64,000 nt of DNA from Streptomyces sp. Ru62 (lineage in GTDB: Bacteria > Actinomycetota > Actinomycetes > Streptomycetales > Streptomycetaceae). The stretch lies in the NCBI RefSeq assembly GCF_002920615.1, contig NZ_PQSU01000010.1:62001-126000 (forward strand), written 5' to 3'. The notes under the pieces are model-generated. The model made no database searches and had not been told where the DNA came from. It was given only the letters and a program-made list of their open reading frames with translations. Positions within the stretch are counted from its first letter, which is position 1. Every line of letters begins with the position of its first letter. Positions 25,839 through 33,809 of this stretch are shown one piece after another. The position numbers and the translations under genes are program-made.

Positions 25839-27407
25839 TCAGTACGGGCGCTGCATGCGCCGGCGCCACCAGGCGAAGGCGGTGCCGATCAGCAGGATCC
25901 CGGCCGCACCCGAGGCCGCCGACGCGGCGATCAGCACGGTGTCGCCGGAGCCGCCGGAGGCCCCGGCCGGCCGGAGGGCGTCCCCGAGCTGGCTGCGCAC
26001 GTCCGCCCCCGCCGTCGTGCCCTTGGCGAGCGAGCCGCGCGAACCGGACGTGGGCTGGGCGACGTACGGGAAGTAGTTCTCGAACTTCTTGTCGTTCTTG
26101 TCGACCGCGTCGCCCAAGTCGTTCTTGGAGCCGACCAGTTCGCCCTCGACCACCTGGAGGGACGCGTCGATCACGTCGTCGGTGAGCCGACGGCCGTTCG
26201 GGAAGCCCGCGTTGTCGCCGTCCAGCACCCCCAGCCGCTTCGGGTGCATGCTCGGCTTGACGGAGGTGTTCAGCCGCAGCTCCTCCGAAGGCCGCACGTT
26301 CGGCGGCTGGTTGAGGCCCTTGACGCCCTTGAGGAAGACGTCGACCAGGTCGTTGCGCGGCTCGGCGGGTGCCTTGATCTTGTAGATCGACTCGATGAGC
26401 TTCGGCAGCTCCGGGTTGGTGACGTTCTTCAGGAACTGCGCGTCGTACGCGGGCTGGGACGCGTTGAACCTGTCCTTGTCCTTCTGCGGGTTGACGACCT
26501 CGTTGACCAGCGGGTTGCCGAGGCGCGAGACCTGGCTGTAGTAGCCCTGCGCGTTGCGCCGCTGGGTGGTCGACCAGACGCCCACGACCGGCTGGTGGGC
26601 GGACTCGCGGATCAGCTCGTTCGGCACCTGGAGGGCGATGGTGTTGACGTTGTATCCCTTGAGGGTGTCCCGGCCGACCTCGGTGAGGTTCCCGCCGTAC
26701 AGCAGGTCGAAGACGCGCAGGTCCAGGAAGAACGGGTCGTCCGCCTGCCCGGCGAAGGTGGCGGCGCCGCCCGCCGCCTTGTACACCGCCTGCGCGCGCA
26801 GCTTGCCGTAGTCCGGCATGGACGCCTTGCCGACGTTCGACGGCGCCACCGGCACGTCGTCGGCCAGCTTGGTCCTCGACATCTCGTGCCCGCCCCGCAG
26901 CCTGATGAGATCGATGTCGTAGGTCTGGGTGACGTTGAGGTCGGGGTCGTCCAGGCTGGTGACCGGGCCGGTGTTGTACAGGAACGTGTTCCCGTTCTTC
27001 GTACGGGTCCTGAAGGTGTAGCGGAAGACCAGGTCGCCCTGCGCGTCACCGTTGTTGTCGATGTGCAGGTCGTACTGGGCGTCGTCGGCGAACGTGTAGA
27101 AGTTCGGTCCGCCGGCCGGCTCCTCGAAGGGGATCCAGTTCGCCACGATCGTCGTCGTGTCGGGCTTGTCCGGGCTCACGAACGCGTACAGGTCCGTGTT
27201 GTCGTACTGCGGGGTGCCCGAGATCAGCGGCGCCTCCCGGTGGGAGGAGGCGGCGGCCGTCCCGGGTTCCAGCGTGGCGACGCCGGCGGCCGTGAGCCCT
27301 CCGGCGGCCAGCGCGCCGCAGATGAGCGTGACCAGGCCCGTGCGTCCGGTGCCGCGCCCGGAGTGCGCCCTCCTGGCGAGGGCGCCCCTGGAGAAGAGAG
27401 GTGTCAT
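25839..27407 (-). CDS. Exported DUF4331 protein with C-terminal membrane anchor
   Basis: 522-residue DUF4331 protein. Signal sequence about residues 1-53 (ending LEPGTAAA), then the diagnostic SSHREAPLISGTPQYDNTDLYAFVSPD start of the mature protein and repeated DLYAF/FTF-like segments. A C-terminal hydrophobic helix (VLIAASAASGAAGILLIGTAFAWW) and basic tail (RRRMQRPY) would anchor it in the membrane with the bulk outside, a sortase-like topology without an LPxTG motif. Function unknown. First gene of the minus-strand unit DUF4331-TPR-NicO and divergent from the sigma/anti-sigma pair. Confidence 0.88.
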   Translation of the reverse strand: MTPLFSRGALARRAHSGRGTGRTGLVTLICGALAAGGLTAAGVATLEPGTAAASSHREAPLISGTPQYDNTDLYAFVSPDKPDTTTIVANWIPFEEPAGGPNFYTFADDAQYDLHIDNNGDAQGDLVFRYTFRTRTKNGNTFLYNTGPVTSLDDPDLNVTQTYDIDLIRLRGGHEMSRTKLADDVPVAPSNVGKASMPDYGKLRAQAVYKAAGGAATFAGQADDPFFLDLRVFDLLYGGNLTEVGRDTLKGYNVNTIALQVPNELIRESAHQPVVGVWSTTQRRNAQGYYSQVSRLGNPLVNEVVNPQKDKDRFNASQPAYDAQFLKNVTNPELPKLIESIYKIKAPAEPRNDLVDVFLKGVKGLNQPPNVRPSEELRLNTSVKPSMHPKRLGVLDGDNAGFPNGRRLTDDVIDASLQVVEGELVGSKNDLGDAVDKNDKKFENYFPYVAQPTSGSRGSLAKGTTAGADVRSQLGDALRPAGASGGSGDTVLIAASAASGAAGILLIGTAFAWWRRRMQRPY

Positions 27408-27616
27408 GCCGTCCGTCCTCAGTGCCGACTTGCCTTTGACGGACGGGTATACGGAGCGGGGACGCCGATCGGATTGGTCGGACGGGAAAAACTTTTCGCC
27501 GCCCTCGGACCCGCGTTTTCGGCCCGCTGATCCGTACCCCCTCGGGGAGGTGTGTCACGGTGCGGATGCGCGGTGCGCGAGGAAGAGCCGGCTGCGGCCA
27601 CGGAGAGGGGGCCCGC
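27408..27616. promoter_or_regulatory. Divergent promoter region between DUF4331 and ECF sigma genes
   Basis: This 209-nt gap separates the exported-protein operon from its neighbouring ECF sigma factor gene. A fairly A/T-rich patch (GGGAAAAACTTTT, 27485-27497) and an imperfect repeat CCGATC-N6-GGTCGG near 27463 are the only standout elements. No confident -35/-10 pair could be assigned. An autoregulated ECF promoter would be expected here. Confidence 0.35.
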
Positions 27617-28159
27617 ATGCAGGCGGACGAGCTGCTGGTGCTCGTGGCCGGCGGCGATCACAGGGCGTTCGAGGAGCTGTACGCACTGGTCTCCGGGCCG
27701 GTGTTCGGACTGGTGCGACGGGTGGTGCGGGACCCCGCCCAGTCCGAGGAGGTCGCCCAGGAGGTGCTGCTCGAACTGTGGCGCTCCGCGGCCCGGTTCG
27801 ACCCCGGCCGGGGCAGCGCCCTGTCCTGGATCCTCACCCTCGCCCACCGTCGCGCCGTCGACCGGGTGCGCAGCGCCCGCGCGGCCGGCGAACGCGAGCA
27901 GCGCGAGGCCCTGCGCGCCGGGGAGCCCGCGTTCGACCACGTCGCCGAGGAGGTCGAGGCCGGCCTGGAACGCGAGTGGGTACGCCGCTGCCTGAACCGG
28001 CTCACGGCCCTGCAACGCCAGTCGGTGACCCTGGCCTACTACGACGGGTACACCTACCGTGAGGTGGCCGAGCGGCTCTCGCTGCCGCTCGGCACGGTCA
28101 AGACGCGGATGCGCGACGGACTCACCCGGCTGCGCCAGTGCCTGGGAGGCGCCGCATGA
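27617..28159 (+). CDS. ECF sigma factor, SigK-like
   Basis: 180-residue RNA polymerase sigma factor with only regions 2 and 4. Region 2 is FEELYALVSGPVFGLVRRVVRDPAQSEEVAQEVLLELWRSAARFD and GSALSWILTLAHRRAVDRVRS; region 4 is LTALQRQSVTLAYYDGYTYREVAERLSLPLGTVKTRMRDGLTRLR. Pairing with an RskA-type anti-sigma factor and the sequence pattern suggest the SigK (ECF19) group. ATG 27617 is chosen; a longer in-frame start at 27560 lies in the promoter region. The anti-sigma gene overlaps by 4 nt. Likely targets are itself and the divergent DUF4331 operon. Confidence 0.9.
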   Translation: MQADELLVLVAGGDHRAFEELYALVSGPVFGLVRRVVRDPAQSEEVAQEVLLELWRSAARFDPGRGSALSWILTLAHRRAVDRVRSARAAGEREQREALRAGEPAFDHVAEEVEAGLEREWVRRCLNRLTALQRQSVTLAYYDGYTYREVAERLSLPLGTVKTRMRDGLTRLRQCLGGAA

Positions 28160-29001
28160 GCATCCTCGGCAAGCTGCTGCGCCGCGAGGACCCGCACTCC
28201 CTCGCCGCGCCCTACGCGCTCGACGCGCTGGAACCGGGCGAGCGGCGCCGCTTCGAGAAGCACCTGGCGGGCTGCGACCGCTGCGCCGCCGAGGTGCGGG
28301 AGCTGGCCGAGGACGCGGTCCGCCTCGCCTGGTCGACGGCGGCCCCGGCGCCCCCCGCCCTGCGCGAGCGGGTGCTGGCCGCCGTCCGTACCACCCCGCA
28401 GGAGCCGGCGCGCGGCCGCGCGGGCGCACGGGACCAGGCGCCGGCCCGGGAGCGCGCGCCCCAGCTTCCGCCGCACGTCTGGGGCACCCAGCCCCCGCCG
28501 GGCCGCGCCCGGACGTCCCGGGCGCGCCGCCCCCTCTTCGTCCCGTTCGCCACGGTCACGGCCGCCGCGGCACTCGTCGTCGCCTCCCTCTTCGCGGTCC
28601 AGGCGCACCGCACCGAGGACCGGCTCGCCGCCGAGCGGGTCCGGGCACGTGAGATCGCCCACGTTCTGGCCGCTCCGGACGCCCGCGCGGTGAGCAGCGA
28701 GGACGCGCGCGGCCGCAGTATCGGAGTAATCGCTTCCGCCTCCGAGCGGGAGGCCGTCGTCACCCTCAGCGGGTACGGCACGCCGTCCGGCGGGCGCGTG
28801 CACCAGCTCTGGCTCATGCGTCCCCGGGTGCAACCGCGCTCCCTGGGCCTCCTCGCGGGCGACACGCCCTTGGTCGCCAAGGGTCTCGACGCCTCCTCGA
28901 CGTCACTCGCCGTGACCGTCGAGCCTGACGGTGGATCAGCACAGCCCACTGGTCAGCCCATTGTCCAACTCACCCTGAAATCGGTCGGATTCGGAGAGTA
29001 G
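28156..29001 (+). CDS. Anti-sigma factor, RskA type
   Basis: 281-residue single-pass membrane regulator. The cytoplasmic N-terminus holds a zinc-anti-sigma motif H-x3-C-x2-C (KHLAGCDRC, about residue 41-49), one membrane helix (FVPFATVTAAAALVVASLFAVQ, about 133-155) and an extracytoplasmic RskA domain (GYGTPSGGRVHQLWLM and the following beta-rich region). RskA-family proteins release their sigma factor after regulated intramembrane proteolysis. Start at 28156 is fixed by ATGA overlap with the sigma gene. A 7-bp stem hairpin follows the stop. Confidence 0.92.
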   Translation: MSILGKLLRREDPHSLAAPYALDALEPGERRRFEKHLAGCDRCAAEVRELAEDAVRLAWSTAAPAPPALRERVLAAVRTTPQEPARGRAGARDQAPARERAPQLPPHVWGTQPPPGRARTSRARRPLFVPFATVTAAAALVVASLFAVQAHRTEDRLAAERVRAREIAHVLAAPDARAVSSEDARGRSIGVIASASEREAVVTLSGYGTPSGGRVHQLWLMRPRVQPRSLGLLAGDTPLVAKGLDASSTSLAVTVEPDGGSAQPTGQPIVQLTLKSVGFGE

Positions 29002-29004
29002 TCA

Positions 29005-29026
29005 AAGGTGGATGATCAACCACCTT
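29005..29026 (+). terminator. Hairpin after the anti-sigma gene
   Basis: AAGGTGG-N8-CCACCTT, perfect 7-bp arms, begins 4 nt after the stop codon. A U-poor tail follows. Probable terminator of the sigma/anti-sigma transcript. Confidence 0.45.
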
Positions 29027-29127
29027 ACGGGGAAGGTGAATCCTGTGGCCGAGATACACGCGTGCCCCAACGGGGCGATAGGGTTACCCTGCCCGGGCCG
29101 GGTGGACTCGTACGGGTGGGGAGTGAC

Positions 29128-29397
29128 ATGGAGCAGATAACAGTGCGCAGCAGGGCCAGGATCCCTGCGATCACCTGCGGGAGCAGTGCGACCAGTTCGC
29201 GGCTCGACCGCCATCTGTCGGTGCTGGCGGGTCCCGCCATACCGCAGCGGGAGACGGTCGAGGCGACGTCGCTGATGCGTGAACTGACGGCGCGTGACTC
29301 CGTGCACCAGCGCAGTGACCGGGGCACGCGGATCGGCCGCGTCTCCCTCTTCGCGCCGCTGCGCCGGCTGCGCCGTTCGCTGTTCGGCGGTCACTGA
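29128..29397 (+). CDS. Small Streptomyces protein of unknown function
   Basis: 89-residue basic protein beginning MEQITVRSRARIPAITCGSS, with a single internal cysteine and an Arg-rich end (FAPLRRLRRSLFGGH). No membrane segment or known domain is seen. ATG 29128 has GGGGAG 8 nt upstream; a longer in-frame start at 29008 would place the N-terminus in the terminator hairpin of the previous gene. Codon use matches neighbouring genes. No function can be assigned. Confidence 0.65.
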   Translation: MEQITVRSRARIPAITCGSSATSSRLDRHLSVLAGPAIPQRETVEATSLMRELTARDSVHQRSDRGTRIGRVSLFAPLRRLRRSLFGGH

Positions 29398-29438
29398 CCG
29401 CACCGCAGGGCCCCTGACCCGAGCAGGGATGCCCGCGC

Positions 29439-30635
29439 TCAGGCCGCCACACCGTCCCGGCGCAGCGCTGCGATCTCGTCGTCCGTCATCCCCACGGCAC
29501 GCAGCAGCGCTCCGGTGTGCTGTCCGAGTGCGGGCACGTCACCCATCCGTGTCTCGTCCCCGCCCGGCAGCGTGATGGGGGGCAGCAGCGCCTTCAGCGG
29601 CCCGGCCGGCGACCCCACCTGACGCCACCGCTCCCGGGCCGCCAGCTGCGGATGCTCCGCCAGCTCGCGCACGTCCCGCAGCCGGGCGCAGGCGATGCCC
29701 GCCTTCTCCAGCCGGGCCAACGCCTCCTCCGCGTCCAGCACCGCCAGCGCCCCCGCGACCAGGGCGTCGGTCCGCTCCCGGTGCGCCACCCGCGCCGCAT
29801 TGGTCGCGTACGCCGGATCGGTGCCCAGTTCCGGGCGTCCTATGACCTGTTCGGCGAGCCGTCGCCACTCCCGGTCGTTCTGCACCGACAGCAGCACCCG
29901 CCCGCCGTCCGCCGTCGGATAGGCGTCGTACGGCGCGATCACGGCGTGCGCCAGCCCGGTGCGGGCCGGCGGCTCCCCGCCGTGCAGCGCGTGGTGCAGC
30001 GGATGGCCCATCCACTCGGCGAGCGCCTCCAGCATGGACACCTCCACCGGCCCGCCCCGCCCGGTCGTCCCGCGCCGTACGAGCGCGGCCAGCACACCGG
30101 AGAACGCGTACATGGCCGCGGCGATGTCCGCGGCCGGGATGCCCGCCTTCACCGGCTGCTCCGGTGTCCCGGTCACCGACACCAGACCCGCCTCGCACTG
30201 CACGAGCATGTCGTAGGCCCGCTTGTCCGAGTACGGCCCCGAGCCGCCGTAGCCCGAGATGTCCACGGCGATCAGCCGCGGGTGGGCGGCGCACAGCGTG
30301 GCCGCGTCCAGGCCGAGCCGGGCCGCCGCGCCGTGCGCGAGGTTCTGCACGAACACGTCCGCGTCCGCGACCAGCCGCCGTACGACGTCCAGGGCACGCG
30401 GGTCCTTGAGGTCCAGCGCGATGGACTCCTTGCCGCGGTTGCACCACACGAAGTGCGAGGCGAGACCGCGGGCCGCGGTGTCGTAGCCGCGCGCGAAGTC
30501 GCCGCCGTCGACCCGCTCCACCTTGATGACCCTGGCCCCCAGGTCGGCGAGCTGCCGGGTCGCGAAGGGCGCGGACACGGCCTGTTCGACGGCGACGACG
30601 GTGATGCCGTCCAGGGGCAGCGGGAGATGATCCAT
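29439..30635 (-). CDS. CaiB/BaiF family CoA-transferase (class III)
   Basis: 398-residue class III CoA-transferase, which moves CoA between carboxylic acids through an aspartyl anhydride. Family hallmarks: LDGITVVAVEQAVSAPFATRQLADLGARVIKVERVDGGDFARGYD at the N-terminus, a catalytic Asp candidate in AYDMLVQCEAGLVSVTG (about 164-180), and DAYPTADGGRVLLSVQNDREW. ATG 30635. Stands apart from neighbours, facing the same way as the ABC permease gene 47 nt downstream of it. Probable role in carboxylic-acid or racemisation-linked catabolism; substrate unknown. Confidence 0.9.
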   Translation of the reverse strand: MDHLPLPLDGITVVAVEQAVSAPFATRQLADLGARVIKVERVDGGDFARGYDTAARGLASHFVWCNRGKESIALDLKDPRALDVVRRLVADADVFVQNLAHGAAARLGLDAATLCAAHPRLIAVDISGYGGSGPYSDKRAYDMLVQCEAGLVSVTGTPEQPVKAGIPAADIAAAMYAFSGVLAALVRRGTTGRGGPVEVSMLEALAEWMGHPLHHALHGGEPPARTGLAHAVIAPYDAYPTADGGRVLLSVQNDREWRRLAEQVIGRPELGTDPAYATNAARVAHRERTDALVAGALAVLDAEEALARLEKAGIACARLRDVRELAEHPQLAARERWRQVGSPAGPLKALLPPITLPGGDETRMGDVPALGQHTGALLRAVGMTDDEIAALRRDGVAA

Positions 30636-30682
30636 GAGGTGGATGATCTCCCCTGACCGGCGGCTCTGTCAGCAGTGCGGAC

Positions 30683-31462
30683 TCATTCGGCCCGGGCGTA
30701 CCTGCGGACGGCGAGCGGCAGGAACACCGCGGTGAGGGCGAGGCTCCAGGCCAGCGACCCCGCGACCGGGTGGGCGACCGGCCAGGCGGCGCCCTCCGGG
30801 ACGGGCGCGTTGCCGAAGAGGTCCCGCAGCGCGGTGGTCACCGCGCTGATCGGGTTCCACTCGGCGAGCGTGCGCAGCCAGCCCGGCAGGTTGCCGGTGG
30901 GGATGTACGCGTTCGACAGCAGCGGCAGCACGAAGGAGGCGGCGCCGAGCTGCCCGGCGGCTTCCTCGCTGCGGGACAGCAGGCCCAGGAGGATCCCGGC
31001 GCAGGTGCAGGCGAACCGGAAGAGCAGCAGCAGCCCCACGGCACCGGCCGCCCCGGCTGCGGACCCCTCGATCCGCCAGCCCACCGCGAGCCCGGTGAGC
31101 AGCAGCGGCACCGCCCCGACGGTGGTGACGAGCAGGTCCGCGACGGCTTGCCCGAGGGGGACGGCGGCCCGGCTCACCGGCATCGTGCGGAACCGGTCCT
31201 TCACCCCCCGGTGGGTGTCCTGGGCGGCCTGGAACATGCCGTTCATCAGCCCGCCGGCGGCCCTGGCGACGAGCAGCCCGGGCACCAGGAAGGAGCGGTA
31301 CTCGCGGCCGGGCACCGCCAGGGCGCTGCCGAACACGTAGCCGAAGAACAGCAGCATGTTGACCGGCATCAGCTGGGTCAGGACCGCCAGGCCCGGGTTG
31401 TTGCGGACCCGGCGCAGCTGCCGGCCCGTCATCGCCAGTCCGTCGTACGCCGACGCGCTCAC
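30683..31462 (-). CDS. ABC-2 type exporter permease (DrrB-like)
   Basis: 259-residue membrane protein with six hydrophobic helices and the ABC-2 permease pattern (MPVNMLLFFGYVFGSALAVPGREYRSFLVPGLL; PVSRAAVPLGQAVADL; LLSNAYIPTGNLPGWLRTLAEWNPISAVTTALRDLFGN). DrrB proteins export small toxic molecules with a DrrA ATPase. The GTG start overlaps the stop of a truncated ATPase stub, so the usual gene order drrA-drrB is visible but the ATPase is gone. It can work only if an ATPase is supplied elsewhere; alternatively it is on its way to loss. Confidence 0.85.
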   Translation of the reverse strand: MSASAYDGLAMTGRQLRRVRNNPGLAVLTQLMPVNMLLFFGYVFGSALAVPGREYRSFLVPGLLVARAAGGLMNGMFQAAQDTHRGVKDRFRTMPVSRAAVPLGQAVADLLVTTVGAVPLLLTGLAVGWRIEGSAAGAAGAVGLLLLFRFACTCAGILLGLLSRSEEAAGQLGAASFVLPLLSNAYIPTGNLPGWLRTLAEWNPISAVTTALRDLFGNAPVPEGAAWPVAHPVAGSLAWSLALTAVFLPLAVRRYARAE

Positions 31463-31593
31463 GCGGCACGCTCCTCACTGTCGGCGGACTCACCGGTGAG
31501 CCGCAGGAAGACGTCGTCGAGGGTGGGCGGCCGGATGCCGGCGTCCAGCAACGGCACGCCGGCCGCGTCGAGTTCGCGCACCAGGCGGGGCAG
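31459..31593 (-). pseudogene. 3' stub of a DrrA-type ABC ATPase gene
   Basis: Only the last 44 codons match a DrrA ATPase tail (LVRELDAAGVPLLDAG, then PPTLDDVFLRLTGE), ending at 31459 and overlapping the permease start by 4 nt. Walker A, signature and Walker B regions are absent: sequence upstream of 31593 stops resembling the family. From about 31597 the plus strand instead reads AVFERMVERVIHAFAPR and a stop at 31650, the likely C-terminus of some other gene. A deletion junction near 31594-31600 explains both. Confidence 0.8.
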
Positions 31594-31754
31594 GGTGCGG
31601 TGTTCGAGCGGATGGTGGAGAGGGTCATCCACGCGTTCGCGCCGCGCTAGCCGGGCGGATGCGGCGGGTGCGGATCGTGGGTGGCCGGCCGCGCGGTGGA
31701 CCAGGGGTGGCGTGAGGCGCCGGTCGTCGATCCGGGCGTACGGATGGACGGCGG

Positions 31755-32909
31755 CTAGAGCAGCGGGACCTGTCCGTCCGGGCCCTCCTCGTGGTGGTCG
31801 AGGACCGAGGCGGGGCGGCGGGAGGACTCCGGTACCGGCAGGACGCCCGCCTCCCGCAGCTCGGCCGCCGTGACCGGTGACGTCACCTTGAACCCGTCGC
31901 GGGACGAGCGCAGTTCCGCCAGCAGGGCGAGGACCGTGATCAGCTCCAGCAGCTCCGACGTCCAGGTCTGGGGCCAGACCGCGGGACGGATCGCGGCGAG
32001 CGTGCCCGGCTCGGCCGGCGCGGTGCGCACCGCCAACCAGTTCTCCAGGACCCGCACCCCGGCCACCTCGTAGTCCCAGGCCTCGGGCGGGACGGGCGAG
32101 ATACGGCCCTCGTCCAGGTGCAGGGTCTCCTCGTCGCGGTCGTAGTGGAGGGCGAGCGGGCGGTTCGGCAGGGGCGCGCGGACGTAGGGGCGCCGCCCGC
32201 CCGGCAGCTTGGGGCGCTCGCCGTCCCGCCGCATCAGCCACAGGGCCCGGCGGCCCGTCTCCACGCCGGACGCCCACAGCCCGGGGTCGCCGGTGAGCGG
32301 GACGGTGAGGCCGGGGCCGGCCGTCATCAGGATCCAGGCCAGCACGTCCGGTGCCGAGGGGCGCGTGCCCAGACGGGCCGTCAGGTGGTCCAGCAGCCCG
32401 GGGGCGAGGTTCGGTTCCGTGCCGCCGAGGCGGCGGTAGAGCGGACGGACGCGGCCCGGGCGCAGCGTGGGCAGGAGCCCGGTCGCCAGCAGCGGGGCGC
32501 CGGCGTCACCCGTCTCGACCGTGAACACCTGGTGCGCGTCCGCCACCCGCCACAGCTCCGGGCGGGCCGTGTCGATCAGCCGGTGGTCCGGGATCAGCCA
32601 CTGCTCGTCGAAGGGGGCGGCCAGCACCCGCACCGGCTCCGGGCAGGGTCCCTCGGCGCGCACGAGCCGCTCGGTGCCGGCGGGTGAACCGGGCAACTGG
32701 CCCACCGCCGACTGGAGCGTACGGGCGCGGGTGGGCTCGAACAATGCCTCCCGGTCCGGGCCCTGGGCCTTCAGCAGCGCGTCCCAGCGGGCCCTCAGCG
32801 AGGCCGGGTCCGGTGCCGTCGGCCAGGCGCGGCCCGGCCGCAGCGGTGCGACGGACCACGGCATGAGGTCCGCCAGCAGCGGAGCGTCGTCGTGCGTCAC
32901 GCACGGCAT
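31755..32909 (-). CDS. Type ISP restriction/modification-like protein, stand-alone domain
   Basis: 384-residue protein resembling the C-terminal target-recognition part of type ISP enzymes (LlaGI class): segments such as PFDEQWLIPDHRLIDTARPELWRVAD, LPNRPLALHYDRDEETLHLDEG and WDYEVAGVRVLENWLAVRT (cf. typical Streptomyces annotation). No helicase or methyltransferase motif (no DPPY/NPPY, no Walker A) is present. ATG 32909 is chosen; GTG 32900 is nearly as good and no clear ribosome site supports either. Without the catalytic parts its function is unknown. Confidence 0.7.
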   Translation of the reverse strand: MPCVTHDDAPLLADLMPWSVAPLRPGRAWPTAPDPASLRARWDALLKAQGPDREALFEPTRARTLQSAVGQLPGSPAGTERLVRAEGPCPEPVRVLAAPFDEQWLIPDHRLIDTARPELWRVADAHQVFTVETGDAGAPLLATGLLPTLRPGRVRPLYRRLGGTEPNLAPGLLDHLTARLGTRPSAPDVLAWILMTAGPGLTVPLTGDPGLWASGVETGRRALWLMRRDGERPKLPGGRRPYVRAPLPNRPLALHYDRDEETLHLDEGRISPVPPEAWDYEVAGVRVLENWLAVRTAPAEPGTLAAIRPAVWPQTWTSELLELITVLALLAELRSSRDGFKVTSPVTAAELREAGVLPVPESSRRPASVLDHHEEGPDGQVPLL

Positions 32910-32925
32910 GCTACGACAGCGGGTA

Positions 32926-32970
32926 GCGCCCCCGAAGGGGCACGGGGAACCGCGCGACCCACCACGACGG
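32926..32970 (+). repeat. Streptomyces-type dispersed intergenic repeat, copy 1
   Basis: A hairpin-forming GCGCCCCC-GAA-GGGGC is followed by CACGGGGAACCGCGCGAC and a CCACGACG end. It resembles the common Streptomyces element with core GGGGCGCGGGGAACTGCGCGAC. Related copies lie at 46212-46254 and, inverted, 59941-59979. Confidence 0.6.
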
Positions 32971-33016
32971 GCCCCGCGGACGACGGACGGCTCACCCGGC
33001 TGAGCCGGCGGAGCGT

Positions 33017-33763
33017 TCACGCGTCGAGCGTGACGGTGAACGAGAAGCGGTCGCCCCGGTAGTGGATGACCGCCACGTCCAGCACCCGGCCCTCGCTGTC
33101 GTACGTCACCCCGGTGTAGTGCAGGATCGGGCTGAGCAGCGGGACTTCGAGCAGCCGGGCCGTCTCCGGGTCGGCGAGCCGGGCCTCCACGGTGTCCGTG
33201 ATCCGGCTGATGTCCGCCTTCACCATGTCCCGCAGCACCTTGGTCATCGGCCAGCGGACCAGGTCCTCCGGGTCGATGCCCTCGGCCAGTTCCGGTCGGA
33301 TGTGGTTGACGGCGTGGTTGGTCGGCTCGCCGGTCTTCTCGTCGCTGCGCAGCCGGTGGTACGTCGCCACCTCCGCGACATCCGGGAAGTACTCGGCGAG
33401 CCCGGCCGGCACCGGCACGCGACCGTGGCCGAGCAGCTCGGTCGTCATCCCGGACTGCTGGGCCACGATCGCGTCCACCGAGCCCAGCAGCCGGACCGGG
33501 GCCCCGCGCCGCGCTCCGGGCTCGATGAACGTGCCGCGCCGTCGGTGCCGGCTGATCAGACCCTCGTCCTCCAGCTCCTTCAACGCCTGCCGCATGGTCA
33601 GCACGCTCACCCCGTAGTGCTCCGCCAGCCGCTCCTCGGTGGGCAGGCGCAGCGGGTCCTCGGGGGAGCGGCCCAGTATCGAGGCGCGCAGCGACTGCGA
33701 CACCTGGTACCACAGCGGCAGCTTGCGGTTCAGGACGATCGAATCCGGGGCGAAGGAGGTCAC
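33017..33763 (-). CDS. GntR family regulator, HutC/UTRA subfamily
   Basis: 248-residue regulator: winged helix at about 15-75 (PLWYQVSQSLRASILGRSPEDPLRLPTEERLAEHYGVSVLTMRQALKELEDEGLISRHRRRGTFI) then a UTRA effector domain with late YTGVTYDSEGRVLDVAVIHYRGDRFSF. Adjacent to and in line with homogentisate dioxygenase (46 nt), so it may sense a tyrosine-catabolism intermediate such as homogentisate. A 24-bp palindrome upstream of hmgA (35177-35200) is a candidate operator. Ligand is inference. Confidence 0.88.
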   Translation of the reverse strand: MTSFAPDSIVLNRKLPLWYQVSQSLRASILGRSPEDPLRLPTEERLAEHYGVSVLTMRQALKELEDEGLISRHRRRGTFIEPGARRGAPVRLLGSVDAIVAQQSGMTTELLGHGRVPVPAGLAEYFPDVAEVATYHRLRSDEKTGEPTNHAVNHIRPELAEGIDPEDLVRWPMTKVLRDMVKADISRITDTVEARLADPETARLLEVPLLSPILHYTGVTYDSEGRVLDVAVIHYRGDRFSFTVTLDA

Positions 33764-33809
33764 GCGGTTATCCGTACCTGGCGGAGAACGTCCGGCGCAA
33801 CGGAGGCGG

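Noticed and set aside
31651..31754. Possible gene between the drrA stub and the type-ISP-like gene
   Set aside because: No ORF with ribosome site or domain is visible; it appears to be residual intergenic sequence.
32910..33713. Upstream extension of the type-ISP-like ORF
   Set aside because: It runs through the dispersed repeat and the antisense of the GntR gene; family similarity begins near 32900.
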